This document shows, piece after piece, positions 1 to 7,019 of a stretch of DNA of 7,213 nucleotides; the first letter of the stretch is position 1, and each line of letters begins with the position of its first letter. The position numbers were made by a program, and so were the translations under genes. This stretch comes from Ruminococcus sp. UBA946. GTDB taxonomy: Bacteria; Bacillota; Clostridia; Oscillospirales; Ruminococcaceae. The stretch is taken from positions 1 to 7,213 of the forward strand of contig DBCY01000016.1 in NCBI GenBank assembly GCA_002293295.1, given 5' to 3'. The notes under the pieces are model-generated. The model was not told the origin of the DNA and did no database searches. It saw only the letters and a program-made list of their open reading frames with translations.

Positions 1-20
1 CAGACATTATCAAGAAGTAT

Positions 21-102
21 TGCGAAAAAGCTCTGCTTTTTTCGCATCTGGAAACAGACAAGTCTGTTTCCAGGAACAATTACACAAAATGTGTAATTGT
101 TC
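21..102. repeat. Array of three abutting stem-loops
   Basis: Three inverted repeats follow each other almost without spacers. The first (21-46) pairs TGCGAAAAA with TTTTTCGCA, and can extend inward to about 12 bp with one bulged T. The second (48-59 with 62-73) is a perfect 12-bp repeat, CTGGAAACAGAC, with only two bases between the arms, so the real loop would be slightly larger. The third (74-85 with 91-102) is a perfect 12-bp repeat, GAACAATTACAC, around a 5-base loop. Gaps between hairpins are one and zero bases. The stems are unrelated in sequence, and none is followed by a T-run, so they are not ordinary terminators. They may form a structured leader for the downstream zinc-ribbon gene, the tail of an upstream transcript, or a small non-autonomous repeat. 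The inverted repeats are read directly; any function is inference. Confidence 0.85.
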
Positions 103-111
103 AGTACGCAT

Positions 112-134
112 TATAATATTTTTATAACAGGAGG
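112..134 (+). promoter_or_regulatory. Possible -10 box and strong RBS of the zinc-ribbon gene
   Basis: TATAAT at 112-117 matches the sigma-A -10 consensus, and AGGAGG at 129-134 is a strong Shine-Dalgarno sequence 8 bases before the ATG at 143. No convincing -35 lies 16-18 bases upstream; that position falls inside the third hairpin (near 89-95). The promoter is therefore doubtful and transcription may begin further upstream, which would place the hairpins in the 5' UTR. The ribosome binding site is secure. Confidence 0.4.
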
Positions 135-142
135 ATACTAGT

Positions 143-499
143 ATGAGCTACAATTTTGATGACTTTATTACAGACGCCAAGGGTATCTATGACAAGGTTG
201 CGCAGAAAGCCACGGAGGCCGTGGATTATTCAAAGACACAGATTGACCGCGCCAGCCTTCGTTCAAAAATCAAGGATAAATATGCGGAGCTGGGAAAGAA
301 GTATTATGACATGCACGAAAATAATACGGATGAAAATAAAGCCATGAAAGCTTTGGTTGAAGAAATTGCCTCTCTGAAAAAACAGCTTGCCGAGGCTGAT
401 GTCAGTGTGAACGCAAAAAAATGCAAAGCCTGCTCCTTCTGTGAGACAAACAATGACGCAGCCGCCTTATACTGCTCAAAATGCGGTGAGAAACTGTAA
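143..499 (+). CDS. Small helical protein with C-terminal zinc ribbon
   Basis: The 118-residue product has two parts. Residues 1 to about 90 are charged and predicted helical, with a likely coiled-coil stretch around 66-86 (ALVEEIASLKKQLAEAD) and no signal peptide or membrane segment, so it is probably cytoplasmic. Residues 94-118 form a rubredoxin-knuckle zinc ribbon: C97-x2-C100, then C111-x2-C114-G, the usual four zinc ligands of the small zinc-ribbon families. An extra cysteine at C94 makes the run C-x2-C-x2-C. The start is set by AGGAGG eight bases upstream. Small proteins of this plan (coiled coil plus terminal zinc ribbon) are common in clostridia and have no assigned function; the ribbon usually mediates protein or nucleic-acid contacts. 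It stands alone on the plus strand, bounded by a hairpin array upstream and a terminator downstream. I do not recognise a specific gene name. Confidence 0.88.
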   Translation: MSYNFDDFITDAKGIYDKVAQKATEAVDYSKTQIDRASLRSKIKDKYAELGKKYYDMHENNTDENKAMKALVEEIASLKKQLAEADVSVNAKKCKACSFCETNNDAAALYCSKCGEKL

Positions 500-524
500 T
501 ACATATGCAGCAATGAAAACAGCT

Positions 525-568
525 AGCGGACACTTCAAACATAAAGAGGTGTCCGCTTTTATTTTTAT
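525..568 (+). terminator. Intrinsic terminator of the zinc-ribbon gene
   Basis: A 12-bp stem (525-536 AGCGGACACTTC with 546-557 GAGGTGTCCGCT, one G-U pair) encloses a 9-base loop and runs straight into TTTATTTTTATT. It begins 26 bases past the stop codon of the zinc-ribbon gene. This is a textbook plus-strand Rho-independent terminator. Read on the minus strand it has no good T-run, so it probably does not stop the convergent surface-protein transcript. Confidence 0.9.
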
Positions 569-779
569 TCAGTGAGCAGAGAGTCGCTTCCGTTTCCCTG
601 AAAACAGGTACATTCATTCATAATATATCCGTTGATTCGAAATCAGAATAATCGACTGTAAAGCTATAGATGAATTACAAAACGCCTCTCCTTCAGCAGT
701 CGGAAATGCTAATCGATTTTATAATATGAATGAAATATATTCAATATCATAAAATATCGTCCTGTAATTACGGGTTTGT
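569..779. other. Convergent AT-rich intergenic gap with no recognised gene
   Basis: The gap lies between the terminator of the plus-strand gene and the stop codon of the minus-strand surface gene. I see no credible coding region. A short imperfect palindrome, CCTGTAATTACGGG (761-774), is the only local structure. No convincing intrinsic terminator for the surface-protein gene could be found here, so its transcript end is unexplained. Confidence 0.5.
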
Positions 780-3700
780 TTAATCCTCGTCAGATTCTTC
801 ATTCTTTTTATCCGCGCGAACACCGTTCTCATCCACTGTATAGCCGTCAATGATTTCGTTCACCGCAAGCTTGCCGTCCGGCTTGAAATAATAGATTTTA
901 CCGTTAATCCGGACCCATTTGCCGGAAGCAATAATACCATAACGGTTAAAATAATATTTCGTGCCGCTTACTGTTGAAAGCCATCCGGTATGCATAGTTC
1001 CGTCCTTTTTAAAATAATATTTTTCGCCGTTTATGGTATAAAGGCCGGTGAGGGGAACGCCGTTTTTGCTGTAATAAACACGCTTTTCAAGGTCGGAGTT
1101 CGGATTGCTCCAGCCTTCGGCATAATCTGTACCCTCTTCGCGCTCGAACCCGTTTTCGATATATACGGCTTTATATGTCCCCGACGAATATATATCCGCG
1201 TATACCATGCCGTTTTCATATTCGCTTGTAGGCAGGATTTTATTGTTCCTGTCCGTGACTGCAATGTTTCCGGTGTAATCATCCTCGACAAAACCGTAAA
1301 AAATGCCGATTCTGCCAATGGGTTCGGTTTTGCCGGATGTAATGCTTTTTCCGTCTTTCTTTATGCTCAGACTAAAGCTCTGATTTGATTTTTGGAGCGT
1401 TATGATATATTCGCCCGAAATGCCGCCCGACCATAATTTCATCTGTTCGGTCGTGAAGATGAACGCTCCGTAAGGTGTTTCTATTATGAAAGCAATAACC
1501 TCGCCGTCTTCAGGCTTCAGCCTTGACGCATTAAGGGTTAGAGTAAGTTTTTCCATATTATCGGGGTCAAAAACGCCGTTGTAGTCAAGCTTTATTATTT
1601 TTTTACCGTTTTCGTCGTCTGTGAAGGCGTTTTTTATAATATTATCCAGAAGCGAAGCCGAAACCTCTGAGTTGACAGTGCCGTTCGTCATGCTGTAGGG
1701 AACCTTCATTATATTGTTCTCTATATGGTTTTTGATTTGGGGTTCCGTGATGACAGGCGGTTTACCAATAATTACGGGCGGAGGGGTATAGGACGGTCTG
1801 CCGCCGTCATTTTTACTGTCCGGATTTACCGTAATCGGAAGCGTTATCATTTTCGTCACTCCGTCCTCGGTATAGCGGATGGTAACGCTTGTGGTTCCCG
1901 CAGTCAGCGCGCCGGACGGTGTAATTGTGTAGCCTGTTACCTCCGCCGTTGTGCCGTCGGAGTAGGTAGCTGTAACCGTCATACCCGTTCTGTTAAAGCT
2001 CTCGCCCGCCGTGTAGGTTGTTTTAGTTGGCGGGGTCGTGATAGCGATAGAGGACAAAGTTTTTGCCGTACCGCTAGCTATTGTCGTAAAGCTATTGCTT
2101 GCGTCTTGCACCATCGCATTACCCGCCGCGTCCTCAAAGCCGCTTATGTCAACGGTGTACGATGTGTTGTTTTCAAGACCGTTGTAGGGGATAGTATACG
2201 TCGTGCCGCTGCTCCATGTGCCGCCTGTCAGCGTAGTTGTGCCGAGCTTCACAACGCCTAACACAGTTGTATCCATTGCTTCGCTGAAGGTTATTACCAC
2301 ACTTCCGCTGACTGCCTCGTCTGTTCCGTCGGGAGTGACAGTCAATACTGTTGGCTTAATGTTGTCGCCGCCCGATTTGTTTATTGTGACATGCTTTGCG
2401 ACTGTGCTATTAGTAACTTTATACGTGTAGCTGTTAGCTCCCGCCACGTTATTCAACCATTCTACTTCCTCTTCTGCATCGCCGTTATAGGTAGTCGCGC
2501 CCTTTACTGACTCAATGCCAACAGGTGCCGAAGCTGCTGCCTTTTCAATCGCCTGTGTTGCACCATGTGCTTCAATAACGCCGCCATTCTTAACTTCTAA
2601 AGTTGTAACCGCGCGCAACCCTACAGAGGTACTGCCGCTTTCAGAGCCTTTTGCGGTTATGCTGCCGCCGTCAACTGTGATTGCGGTGCCAGCGCCGGTG
2701 GTATACACTCCATATGAAGTCGAGGTAGTACTGCCGCCCAGCGCGACAAGCTCTGTGTTCCCTGTGACAGCCAGCGAGCCGCCCGATTTGCCCTGATAAC
2801 CATATGAATCCCTACTGACTCCGTTGCCGCCTTGAAGCGTAAGGAGTCCGTCGCCGGTTATCGTCAGACTGCCTAAGGCATAAAGCCCTGCGCTATTGAT
2901 GCTTTGAATACCCGTGGCAGTGCTGGTGAAGCTGTTTGTACTACCATTGGCAAGGCTAATAGTCGTGTCCGCAGCCGTTACAAGTGCGACCGCCGCCGAG
3001 GTATCAAACACAAAGCCATTCAGCTTAAGTGTATTGCTCTCAATAGACCAACTGGCATCATTGGCCACATTGGTTCCACTTTCTAACGACGAACCGTTCC
3101 ATGTGCCTTTTTTCAAATCCGTGCCGTCAAAATACAGCGTGTAGCCGGCGGGTTCGGGGTTGTCGCCCCCGCCGCCTTCCAGCATGACATACGGGACTTT
3201 TACTTCTGCTCCATTTACTTCAGTTAAATAACAACCATCGTCATCGCTCCATGTAACATCGACAAGCGGTGAGCCGCCGGCGTTTACGCTGCCCTTTGCT
3301 GCAGCGGGTGCGGAACCTGCTCTAACTGCCGACATATCATCCTCACTGCTTATCGCTATAAGCGTTCCCGTGCCGGATACGGTTAATGAATCAAACAGAT
3401 ACACGGCAGTAAACATTGTGGTTGCATTGCCTGAAACGGTTACTTTGCCGCCATTGATTGCCAGATCGCCTCCCCACATGGAAATACCGCTGCAACCAAA
3501 CGTAGTTGAATCAAACTTTACGTCCAAGGTTCCCTCACCGTCTATAGTAATGTCGTTTTCGGTGTAAATAACTGAGCCGCCCACCGATGTATGGGTACTG
3601 ACAATGCTGTTTTCGCCCGTTATTTCGATTGTTACGGCGCTCGTCAGCGACAGCGCGGGGTTTTGGTCGGATGTGAAGTTAAAGTTGTTCAGTTTAAGGA

Positions 3701-4715
3701 TTTTATTGTCTGCGTCCCATTCCCAAGTGCCGCCGCCGTAGCTGCCGCTGCCGCTATCGTAAGTGTCACCGATATACCATGTGGATGTTTCATTCGGGGC
3801 TGCGACCGCTGCCAGCGTTGCAGCCTCAGCAATAACCTCCCCAACCACAACGCGAAGGCGGGGCAGTTCAATATCGTCTTTTAATGTCACTCCCTCGGGC
3901 AAAATAAGGCTTTCCCGTACCGGCGCGAACATATAGGGGCGCTCGGTGTAAGGGTCGAACGCACCGGCAACGTTTTCCCATTCGCCTACGGGGATTTCAA
4001 GCTGTGAAGAATCGTCAAGGTTCGCGGTTATGCTTACCGGGAAAGGGATTTCGCTTTCCGGCGTTCCGAGCGCAACCGTGATTTCCGGCTGCCCCGACAT
4101 GTCGGTGACTGCATCGTCCTCCGGAATCACAAAGCTTGCGATAGTTTTGTATTGCAGTTCTTCGTTTTCATTACCGTCCTGGACTATATCGCCGTCGGGC
4201 GGTAAGTTTTTATTTTCAAACAGTTCCGCCGTATTTTCAAGCCCGGCTACCTCCACGTTAACACGTGGAAGTGATATATCCTCAGGCAAAATCAAACACT
4301 CAGGCAGGGAAAGGCTCTCACGCACCGGTTTGAACACATAAAAGCCAGGAATATCGGGTTCATAAGAACCGTCTGCGATTTCCCATTCACCAACGGGTAT
4401 CCCGGTCTGTCCGCCGCTGTCAAGGTTCGCTGTTATGCTTACGGGAAAAGGAATTTCGCTTTCCGGCGTACCCTGCATAACTTCAATGTCATTGGCAGAA
4501 TCATCCTCTAAGTTAATAAAGCCGGTGATGGTTTGGATTTCTTGTCCGTTGTCACCGCCTTCGTCAGTTTTAGTGATATTTCCGATGTTATCGTCAGTTG
4601 TGACCATAACATCGGTATTCACTGCCGTCTCCTCTGCATAAGCCGCCGGCATACATGTAAACATCAATGCAGCACCCAGCAGTACAGACAAAAACTTTCT
4701 TGTTTTTATTCGCAT
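780..4715 (-). CDS. Large secreted multidomain surface protein with cell-wall-binding repeats
   Basis: The 1311-residue product is an exported, probably wall-attached adhesin-like protein. In order: signal peptide 1-27 (basic MRIKTRK, hydrophobic core, AYA cleavage site); acidic linker; two copies of a ~100-residue unit (62-157 and 191-292) sharing GTPESEIPFPVSITANLD; two beta-helix-like Ser/Thr/Gly-rich regions (about 312-510 and 524-780) with repeated TLxLNGF/LTITGDG motifs, typical of clostridial carbohydrate-binding or adhesin domains; a Big_5/SbsA-type Ig-like domain (785-878, ITFSEAMD and EDAAGNAM); a second bacterial Ig-like domain (about 887-964, YTAGESFNRTGMTVTATYSDG); a proline-rich hinge (975-992); a domain (1000-1185) resembling those that precede SLH anchors; and four choline-binding-type ~20-residue repeats (1212-1291, YYFKKDGTMHTGW pattern). 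There is no LPXTG motif or C-terminal membrane helix; anchoring is presumably by the repeats. The start follows AAGGAGG (4724-4730) with 8-base spacing. Ligand and exact role are unknown; domain assignments are by eye. Confidence 0.92.
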   Translation of the reverse strand: MRIKTRKFLSVLLGAALMFTCMPAAYAEETAVNTDVMVTTDDNIGNITKTDEGGDNGQEIQTITGFINLEDDSANDIEVMQGTPESEIPFPVSITANLDSGGQTGIPVGEWEIADGSYEPDIPGFYVFKPVRESLSLPECLILPEDISLPRVNVEVAGLENTAELFENKNLPPDGDIVQDGNENEELQYKTIASFVIPEDDAVTDMSGQPEITVALGTPESEIPFPVSITANLDDSSQLEIPVGEWENVAGAFDPYTERPYMFAPVRESLILPEGVTLKDDIELPRLRVVVGEVIAEAATLAAVAAPNETSTWYIGDTYDSGSGSYGGGTWEWDADNKILKLNNFNFTSDQNPALSLTSAVTIEITGENSIVSTHTSVGGSVIYTENDITIDGEGTLDVKFDSTTFGCSGISMWGGDLAINGGKVTVSGNATTMFTAVYLFDSLTVSGTGTLIAISSEDDMSAVRAGSAPAAAKGSVNAGGSPLVDVTWSDDDGCYLTEVNGAEVKVPYVMLEGGGGDNPEPAGYTLYFDGTDLKKGTWNGSSLESGTNVANDASWSIESNTLKLNGFVFDTSAAVALVTAADTTISLANGSTNSFTSTATGIQSINSAGLYALGSLTITGDGLLTLQGGNGVSRDSYGYQGKSGGSLAVTGNTELVALGGSTTSTSYGVYTTGAGTAITVDGGSITAKGSESGSTSVGLRAVTTLEVKNGGVIEAHGATQAIEKAAASAPVGIESVKGATTYNGDAEEEVEWLNNVAGANSYTYKVTNSTVAKHVTINKSGGDNIKPTVLTVTPDGTDEAVSGSVVITFSEAMDTTVLGVVKLGTTTLTGGTWSSGTTYTIPYNGLENNTSYTVDISGFEDAAGNAMVQDASNSFTTIASGTAKTLSSIAITTPPTKTTYTAGESFNRTGMTVTATYSDGTTAEVTGYTITPSGALTAGTTSVTIRYTEDGVTKMITLPITVNPDSKNDGGRPSYTPPPVIIGKPPVITEPQIKNHIENNIMKVPYSMTNGTVNSEVSASLLDNIIKNAFTDDENGKKIIKLDYNGVFDPDNMEKLTLTLNASRLKPEDGEVIAFIIETPYGAFIFTTEQMKLWSGGISGEYIITLQKSNQSFSLSIKKDGKSITSGKTEPIGRIGIFYGFVEDDYTGNIAVTDRNNKILPTSEYENGMVYADIYSSGTYKAVYIENGFEREEGTDYAEGWSNPNSDLEKRVYYSKNGVPLTGLYTINGEKYYFKKDGTMHTGWLSTVSGTKYYFNRYGIIASGKWVRINGKIYYFKPDGKLAVNEIIDGYTVDENGVRADKKNEESDED
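3840..4532 (-). repeat. Intragenic duplication in the surface-protein gene
   Basis: Two in-frame units, 4245-4532 (residues 62-157) and 3840-4145 (residues 191-292), encode the same fold pattern: a short beta lead, GTPESEIPFPVSITANLD, then IPVGEWE, then PVRESL.LPE and a closing LPR.xVxV strand. The 18-residue block is identical, and the DNA there is nearly so (compare 4020-4070 with 4428-4478). Flanking parts have diverged. This indicates an older tandem duplication with one conserved core. Confidence 0.8.
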
Positions 4716-4778
4716 TATTACTTCCTCCTTGGATTAATATGAAAACATTTAATTATTTAATGCTTTCACCGCTTCCAC

Positions 4779-4797
4779 ATTATAGCAGTTTATAGCA
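4779..4797 (-). promoter_or_regulatory. Extended -10 promoter for the surface-protein gene
   Basis: Read on the minus strand, TGCTATAAT (4787 down to 4779) is an exact extended -10 element. A second copy of its first eight bases, TGCTATAA, lies exactly 10 bases further upstream (4797-4790). No good TTGACA-like -35 is present at the right distance (TTCCCT is the best), which fits an extended -10 or activator-dependent promoter. It sits just past the terminator of the two-component operon and about 65 bases from the surface-gene start codon. Confidence 0.6.
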
Positions 4798-4810
4798 TAA
4801 AAGGGAAGAG

Positions 4811-4848
4811 AAAACGCCGAACCTTAACAAATCTTAAAGTTCGGCGTT
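4811..4848 (-). terminator. Terminator of the two-component operon
   Basis: A perfect 10-bp stem (4813-4822 AACGCCGAAC with 4839-4848 GTTCGGCGTT) lies 25 bases past the regulator's stop codon. On the minus strand the stem is followed by TTTTCTCTTCCCTTTT, an adequate T-rich tail. The 16-base loop holds a TTAAG direct repeat. It should separate the kinase/regulator transcript from the surface-protein gene, although some read-through is possible. Confidence 0.7.
4823..4837 (-). promoter_or_regulatory. TTAAG direct repeat, possible response-regulator box
   Basis: The minus strand reads TTAAG-ATTTG-TTAAG, two identical pentamers with a 10-bp period. OmpR/PhoB-type winged-helix regulators bind as head-to-tail dimers to half-sites spaced one helical turn apart. 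The box is centred about 50 bp upstream of the -10 of the surface-protein gene, a plausible activator position. It also lies in the loop of a terminator, so it could be chance. Confidence 0.3.
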
Positions 4849-4872
4849 AATAATTAAATATATTTATATTTT

Positions 4873-5550
4873 CTATTTGATTAGCAATCGGTAGCCTTTT
4901 CCGCGTTTGTGTTCTATGTCGATACTTGTATTATTTCCGTACAGCTCCAGCTTCTTGCGTATGCCGGATATATGAACGTACAAAGTGCGCATATCTTCGG
5001 TGGCGCTCATGCCGAAAGCTTTTTCGAACAACTCCTGAGCCGGCATGAAACAGCCGGCGTTTACAGTCAGGCTGAGCAGGATTTTATACTCCATAGGCGT
5101 AAGGGTCTGGTCTTTCCCGTCCTTGTATAAACGCTGCAATGCGTGGTCGAATGCAAAATCACCCACAACTTCAGGAAGCTTTTGTTTGTCAGGCGGATTG
5201 TACCGCAGACGGGCAAGCTCAATTGACACACTCTCTGCACGGACAGGCTTCATAACGTAACCGGAGCAGTGCAGTTTAAAAGCATCGTTAATGTACTGGT
5301 TATATCCGGTTATAAAGATTACTGCGGTTTTCGTATTGCTCTCCTTTAATGCCGCCGCCAGTTCAAGACCGTTCATCCCGCCCATGCTGATATCAAGGAA
5401 AGCGGCGTCAACCGCATTTCCCCGTGCATATGCAAGAGCCTCAGCCGCAGACGTAAATCCTTTGAGAGAACAGTCCGGCGCAGCTTTTCTGATTTCCCTT
5501 TCCGAGAGATCAAGAACCAGCTTTTCATCGTCAACGGCTATTATGTTCAT
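4873..5550 (-). CDS. Two-component response regulator, REC plus OmpR-type winged helix
   Basis: The 225-residue cytoplasmic DNA-binding regulator is paired with the kinase gene just upstream. The receiver domain (about 1-110) has every key residue: D7 and D8 acidic pocket, D53 phosphorylation site in AFLDIS, T81 in FITGY, and K101 in VMKPV. The C-terminal part (about 124-225) is a Trans_Reg_C winged helix, with LTPMEYKILLSL, recognition-helix region VHISGIRKKLE, and the RGKGYRL wing. The start is placed at ATG 5550 (MNIIAVDDEK): the receiver's first strand begins there and GGAAAGGA lies about 11 bases upstream. A longer reading from TTG at 5592 would translate a hairpin arm and has no such support. 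The receiver resembles those of LytTR-type regulators (DAFKLHCSGYVMKPV), yet the output domain is OmpR-type. The target is unknown; the downstream surface-protein gene is the nearest candidate. Confidence 0.93.
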   Translation of the reverse strand: MNIIAVDDEKLVLDLSEREIRKAAPDCSLKGFTSAAEALAYARGNAVDAAFLDISMGGMNGLELAAALKESNTKTAVIFITGYNQYINDAFKLHCSGYVMKPVRAESVSIELARLRYNPPDKQKLPEVVGDFAFDHALQRLYKDGKDQTLTPMEYKILLSLTVNAGCFMPAQELFEKAFGMSATEDMRTLYVHISGIRKKLELYGNNTSIDIEHKRGKGYRLLIK

Positions 5551-5572
5551 ATTTATGACCATCCTTTCCGGA

Positions 5573-5627
5573 AGTTTTGTCCTGAAGGACAAAACTCCTA
5601 AGTTTGAAAAATTTATTTTTCAAACTT
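5573..5627. repeat. Two tandem stem-loops at the kinase/regulator junction
   Basis: The first inverted repeat (5573-5582 with 5587-5596, AGTTTTGTCC) has 10 bp around a TGAA loop. The second (5600-5611 with 5616-5627, AAGTTTGAAAAA) has 12 perfect bp around a 4-base loop. They are three bases apart. The second includes the last four codons and the stop codon of the kinase gene; the first lies between that stop and the regulator's ribosome binding site. Neither is followed by a T-run on the minus strand, so they are not an obvious terminator. They could set relative expression of the two genes through mRNA processing or stability, or be an inserted repeat. Confidence 0.85.
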
Positions 5628-6887
5628 TTCTCCTTTCGGAATTGTTAAAACAGCCTCGGTTCCGGTGCCGGGCGTGCTGTCGATATGCAGATGACCTCCG
5701 CACATAATTTCCATTCTGCTCCGCACGTTTTCAATACCGATGTGCCGGCGTCCGTCGTTAAGCGGCTTTTTGGGGTCAAATCCTACTCCGTCGTCAGCGA
5801 TAATAACGCGGTAGCAATCCGGCTTTTCCTCCGAACGAATAGTGACTGTTCCTCCGTTTTCCCGATTGCATATACCGTGCCATACGGCGTTTTCGGCAAG
5901 CGGCTGCAGCGTCAGGGCGGGCAGTGTAAAATCCGACTCCTTAATATCAAATTCCACCCTCAGCTTATCCCCGAACCTGACCTTTGCGATAGAGAGATAC
6001 TGCTTTGTATGCTCAAGCTCTTTCATGAAAGGAATAGGTTTCTTTTCTGTCATAAACTGCAGATTGCGGCTAAGATAATCCGAGAAATTACGCGCGACTT
6101 TTTCAGCACTATGTGCGCCTTCCATATGGCAGAGGGATTCAATGTTAAGGAGTGTATTAACTAAAAAATGCGGCTGGATTTGTGAAAGCATAATAGATAT
6201 GCGGCTTTCAGCCAGTTCAAACTCCTGCTCAAAAACACGCTGTCCAAGCTCGGCCTGTATGTTTATGTAGACCAGGAAAAGCGTGACAGTGCCGGCAAAG
6301 CAAGCCGACCAAATCCCGGCAAACAGATATTCCGTGAGATAGCCGCCCAGCAGCGGAATGATAACATAGAGGATAAACGACACTAACTCCCGCTTTTTCA
6401 GCGCATTGGAGTGAACAATTGCCATTAAGGTACTGACTGCGATAGAGAAGGCGGGGAGAACCATGTCGCGGTTGAGACTTATAAGCCAAAGGGGAATAAG
6501 TCCAAAACCTCCCGCCGCTTCGAGTAGGACATGGACGGTCTCGAGGCAGAACACAGCCCGCAAAGGGTTTCGGGAAACGCCAGCATTGATGGAGATCAGC
6601 TCGCGCACATAGAAACAATAAGCTATCCTCCCCACAGCGGCAAAGGTATAGTCAAGGAAGAAAAGCCAACTGCGGAGAAGCGCCAAGGAAGCGTCCTCCG
6701 TGCCTATCAATAGCAGCATCGGCATCTCAAGCAGACAAGTAAGCAGCAGACATCCCGCTATAATCAAGAAACTGCGGTGAAGCTTGCCGTGCGGCTTCGC
6801 TCCCAGCAGAGTACCGGATATCAGCAGGATTATAATGATTGTTGAACAGACAAGACTTGAAAGAGTTATAATCTGAGCCGTGTTCAA
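5613..6887 (-). CDS. LytS/YesM-type membrane sensor histidine kinase
   Basis: The 424-residue protein has a polytopic N-terminal half with about six or seven hydrophobic segments (roughly 7-29, 38-61, 68-95, 110-135, 143-160, 168-188, 190-211) and no large extracellular domain. A short helix leads to the His_kinase (PF06580-type) region with phosphoacceptor H240 in QIQPHFLVNTLLNIESL. The ATPase domain has the N box (LTLQPLAENAVWHGI, N333), G1 box (DDGVGF, 365-370) and G2-like GIENVRSRM. All catalytic landmarks are intact. The start is a TTG at 6887 with GAGGTG seven bases upstream; no in-frame ATG serves better. It is the first gene of a two-gene operon with the regulator, separated by 62 bases that hold hairpins. 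The signal sensed is unknown. Kinases of this class usually pair with LytTR or AraC-type regulators, so the OmpR-type partner is less usual. Confidence 0.93.
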   Translation of the reverse strand: MNTAQIITLSSLVCSTIIIILLISGTLLGAKPHGKLHRSFLIIAGCLLLTCLLEMPMLLLIGTEDASLALLRSWLFFLDYTFAAVGRIAYCFYVRELISINAGVSRNPLRAVFCLETVHVLLEAAGGFGLIPLWLISLNRDMVLPAFSIAVSTLMAIVHSNALKKRELVSFILYVIIPLLGGYLTEYLFAGIWSACFAGTVTLFLVYINIQAELGQRVFEQEFELAESRISIMLSQIQPHFLVNTLLNIESLCHMEGAHSAEKVARNFSDYLSRNLQFMTEKKPIPFMKELEHTKQYLSIAKVRFGDKLRVEFDIKESDFTLPALTLQPLAENAVWHGICNRENGGTVTIRSEEKPDCYRVIIADDGVGFDPKKPLNDGRRHIGIENVRSRMEIMCGGHLHIDSTPGTGTEAVLTIPKGEKFEK

Positions 6888-6930
6888 GTATGTTCACCTC
6901 GCCTTGTATTCATCTCTTTTTTTCCATGTA

Positions 6931-6959
6931 ATTGTACAATATATCAGGGAGAATGTCAA
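6931..6959 (-). promoter_or_regulatory. Sigma-A promoter of the kinase/regulator operon
   Basis: On the minus strand, a perfect -35 TTGACA (6959-6954), a 17-base spacer and a -10 TACAAT (6936-6931) form a near-consensus housekeeping promoter. Transcription would start near 6924, giving a leader of roughly 37 bases that contains the GAGGTG ribosome binding site (6900-6895) of the kinase gene. Its strength suggests constitutive expression unless repressed; no clear operator was identified. Confidence 0.85.
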
Positions 6960-7019
6960 GCTATATGATATGGAAATACACGGTAATTCAACGAGTAAAT
7001 AATATATGAACAAGTTTGA

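Noticed and set aside
21..102. CRISPR array or riboswitch
   Set aside because: There are no direct repeats with spacers, and no recognisable riboswitch core. The structures are simple independent hairpins.
761..774. Palindrome CCTGTAATTACGGG as a terminator of the surface gene
   Set aside because: It has no loop of its own, is only partly GC-paired, and on the minus strand is not followed directly by a T-run.
1725..2261. 178-codon plus-strand open frame inside the surface-protein gene
   Set aside because: It is antisense to a well-supported coding sequence, is rich in Arg and Cys, and has no ribosome binding site. It is a shadow of the Gly/Thr/Val-rich gene.
5551..5592. N-terminal extension of the response regulator from TTG at 5592
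   Set aside because: The receiver domain starts at MNIIAVDDEK. The extension would translate a hairpin arm and the regulator's own ribosome binding region.
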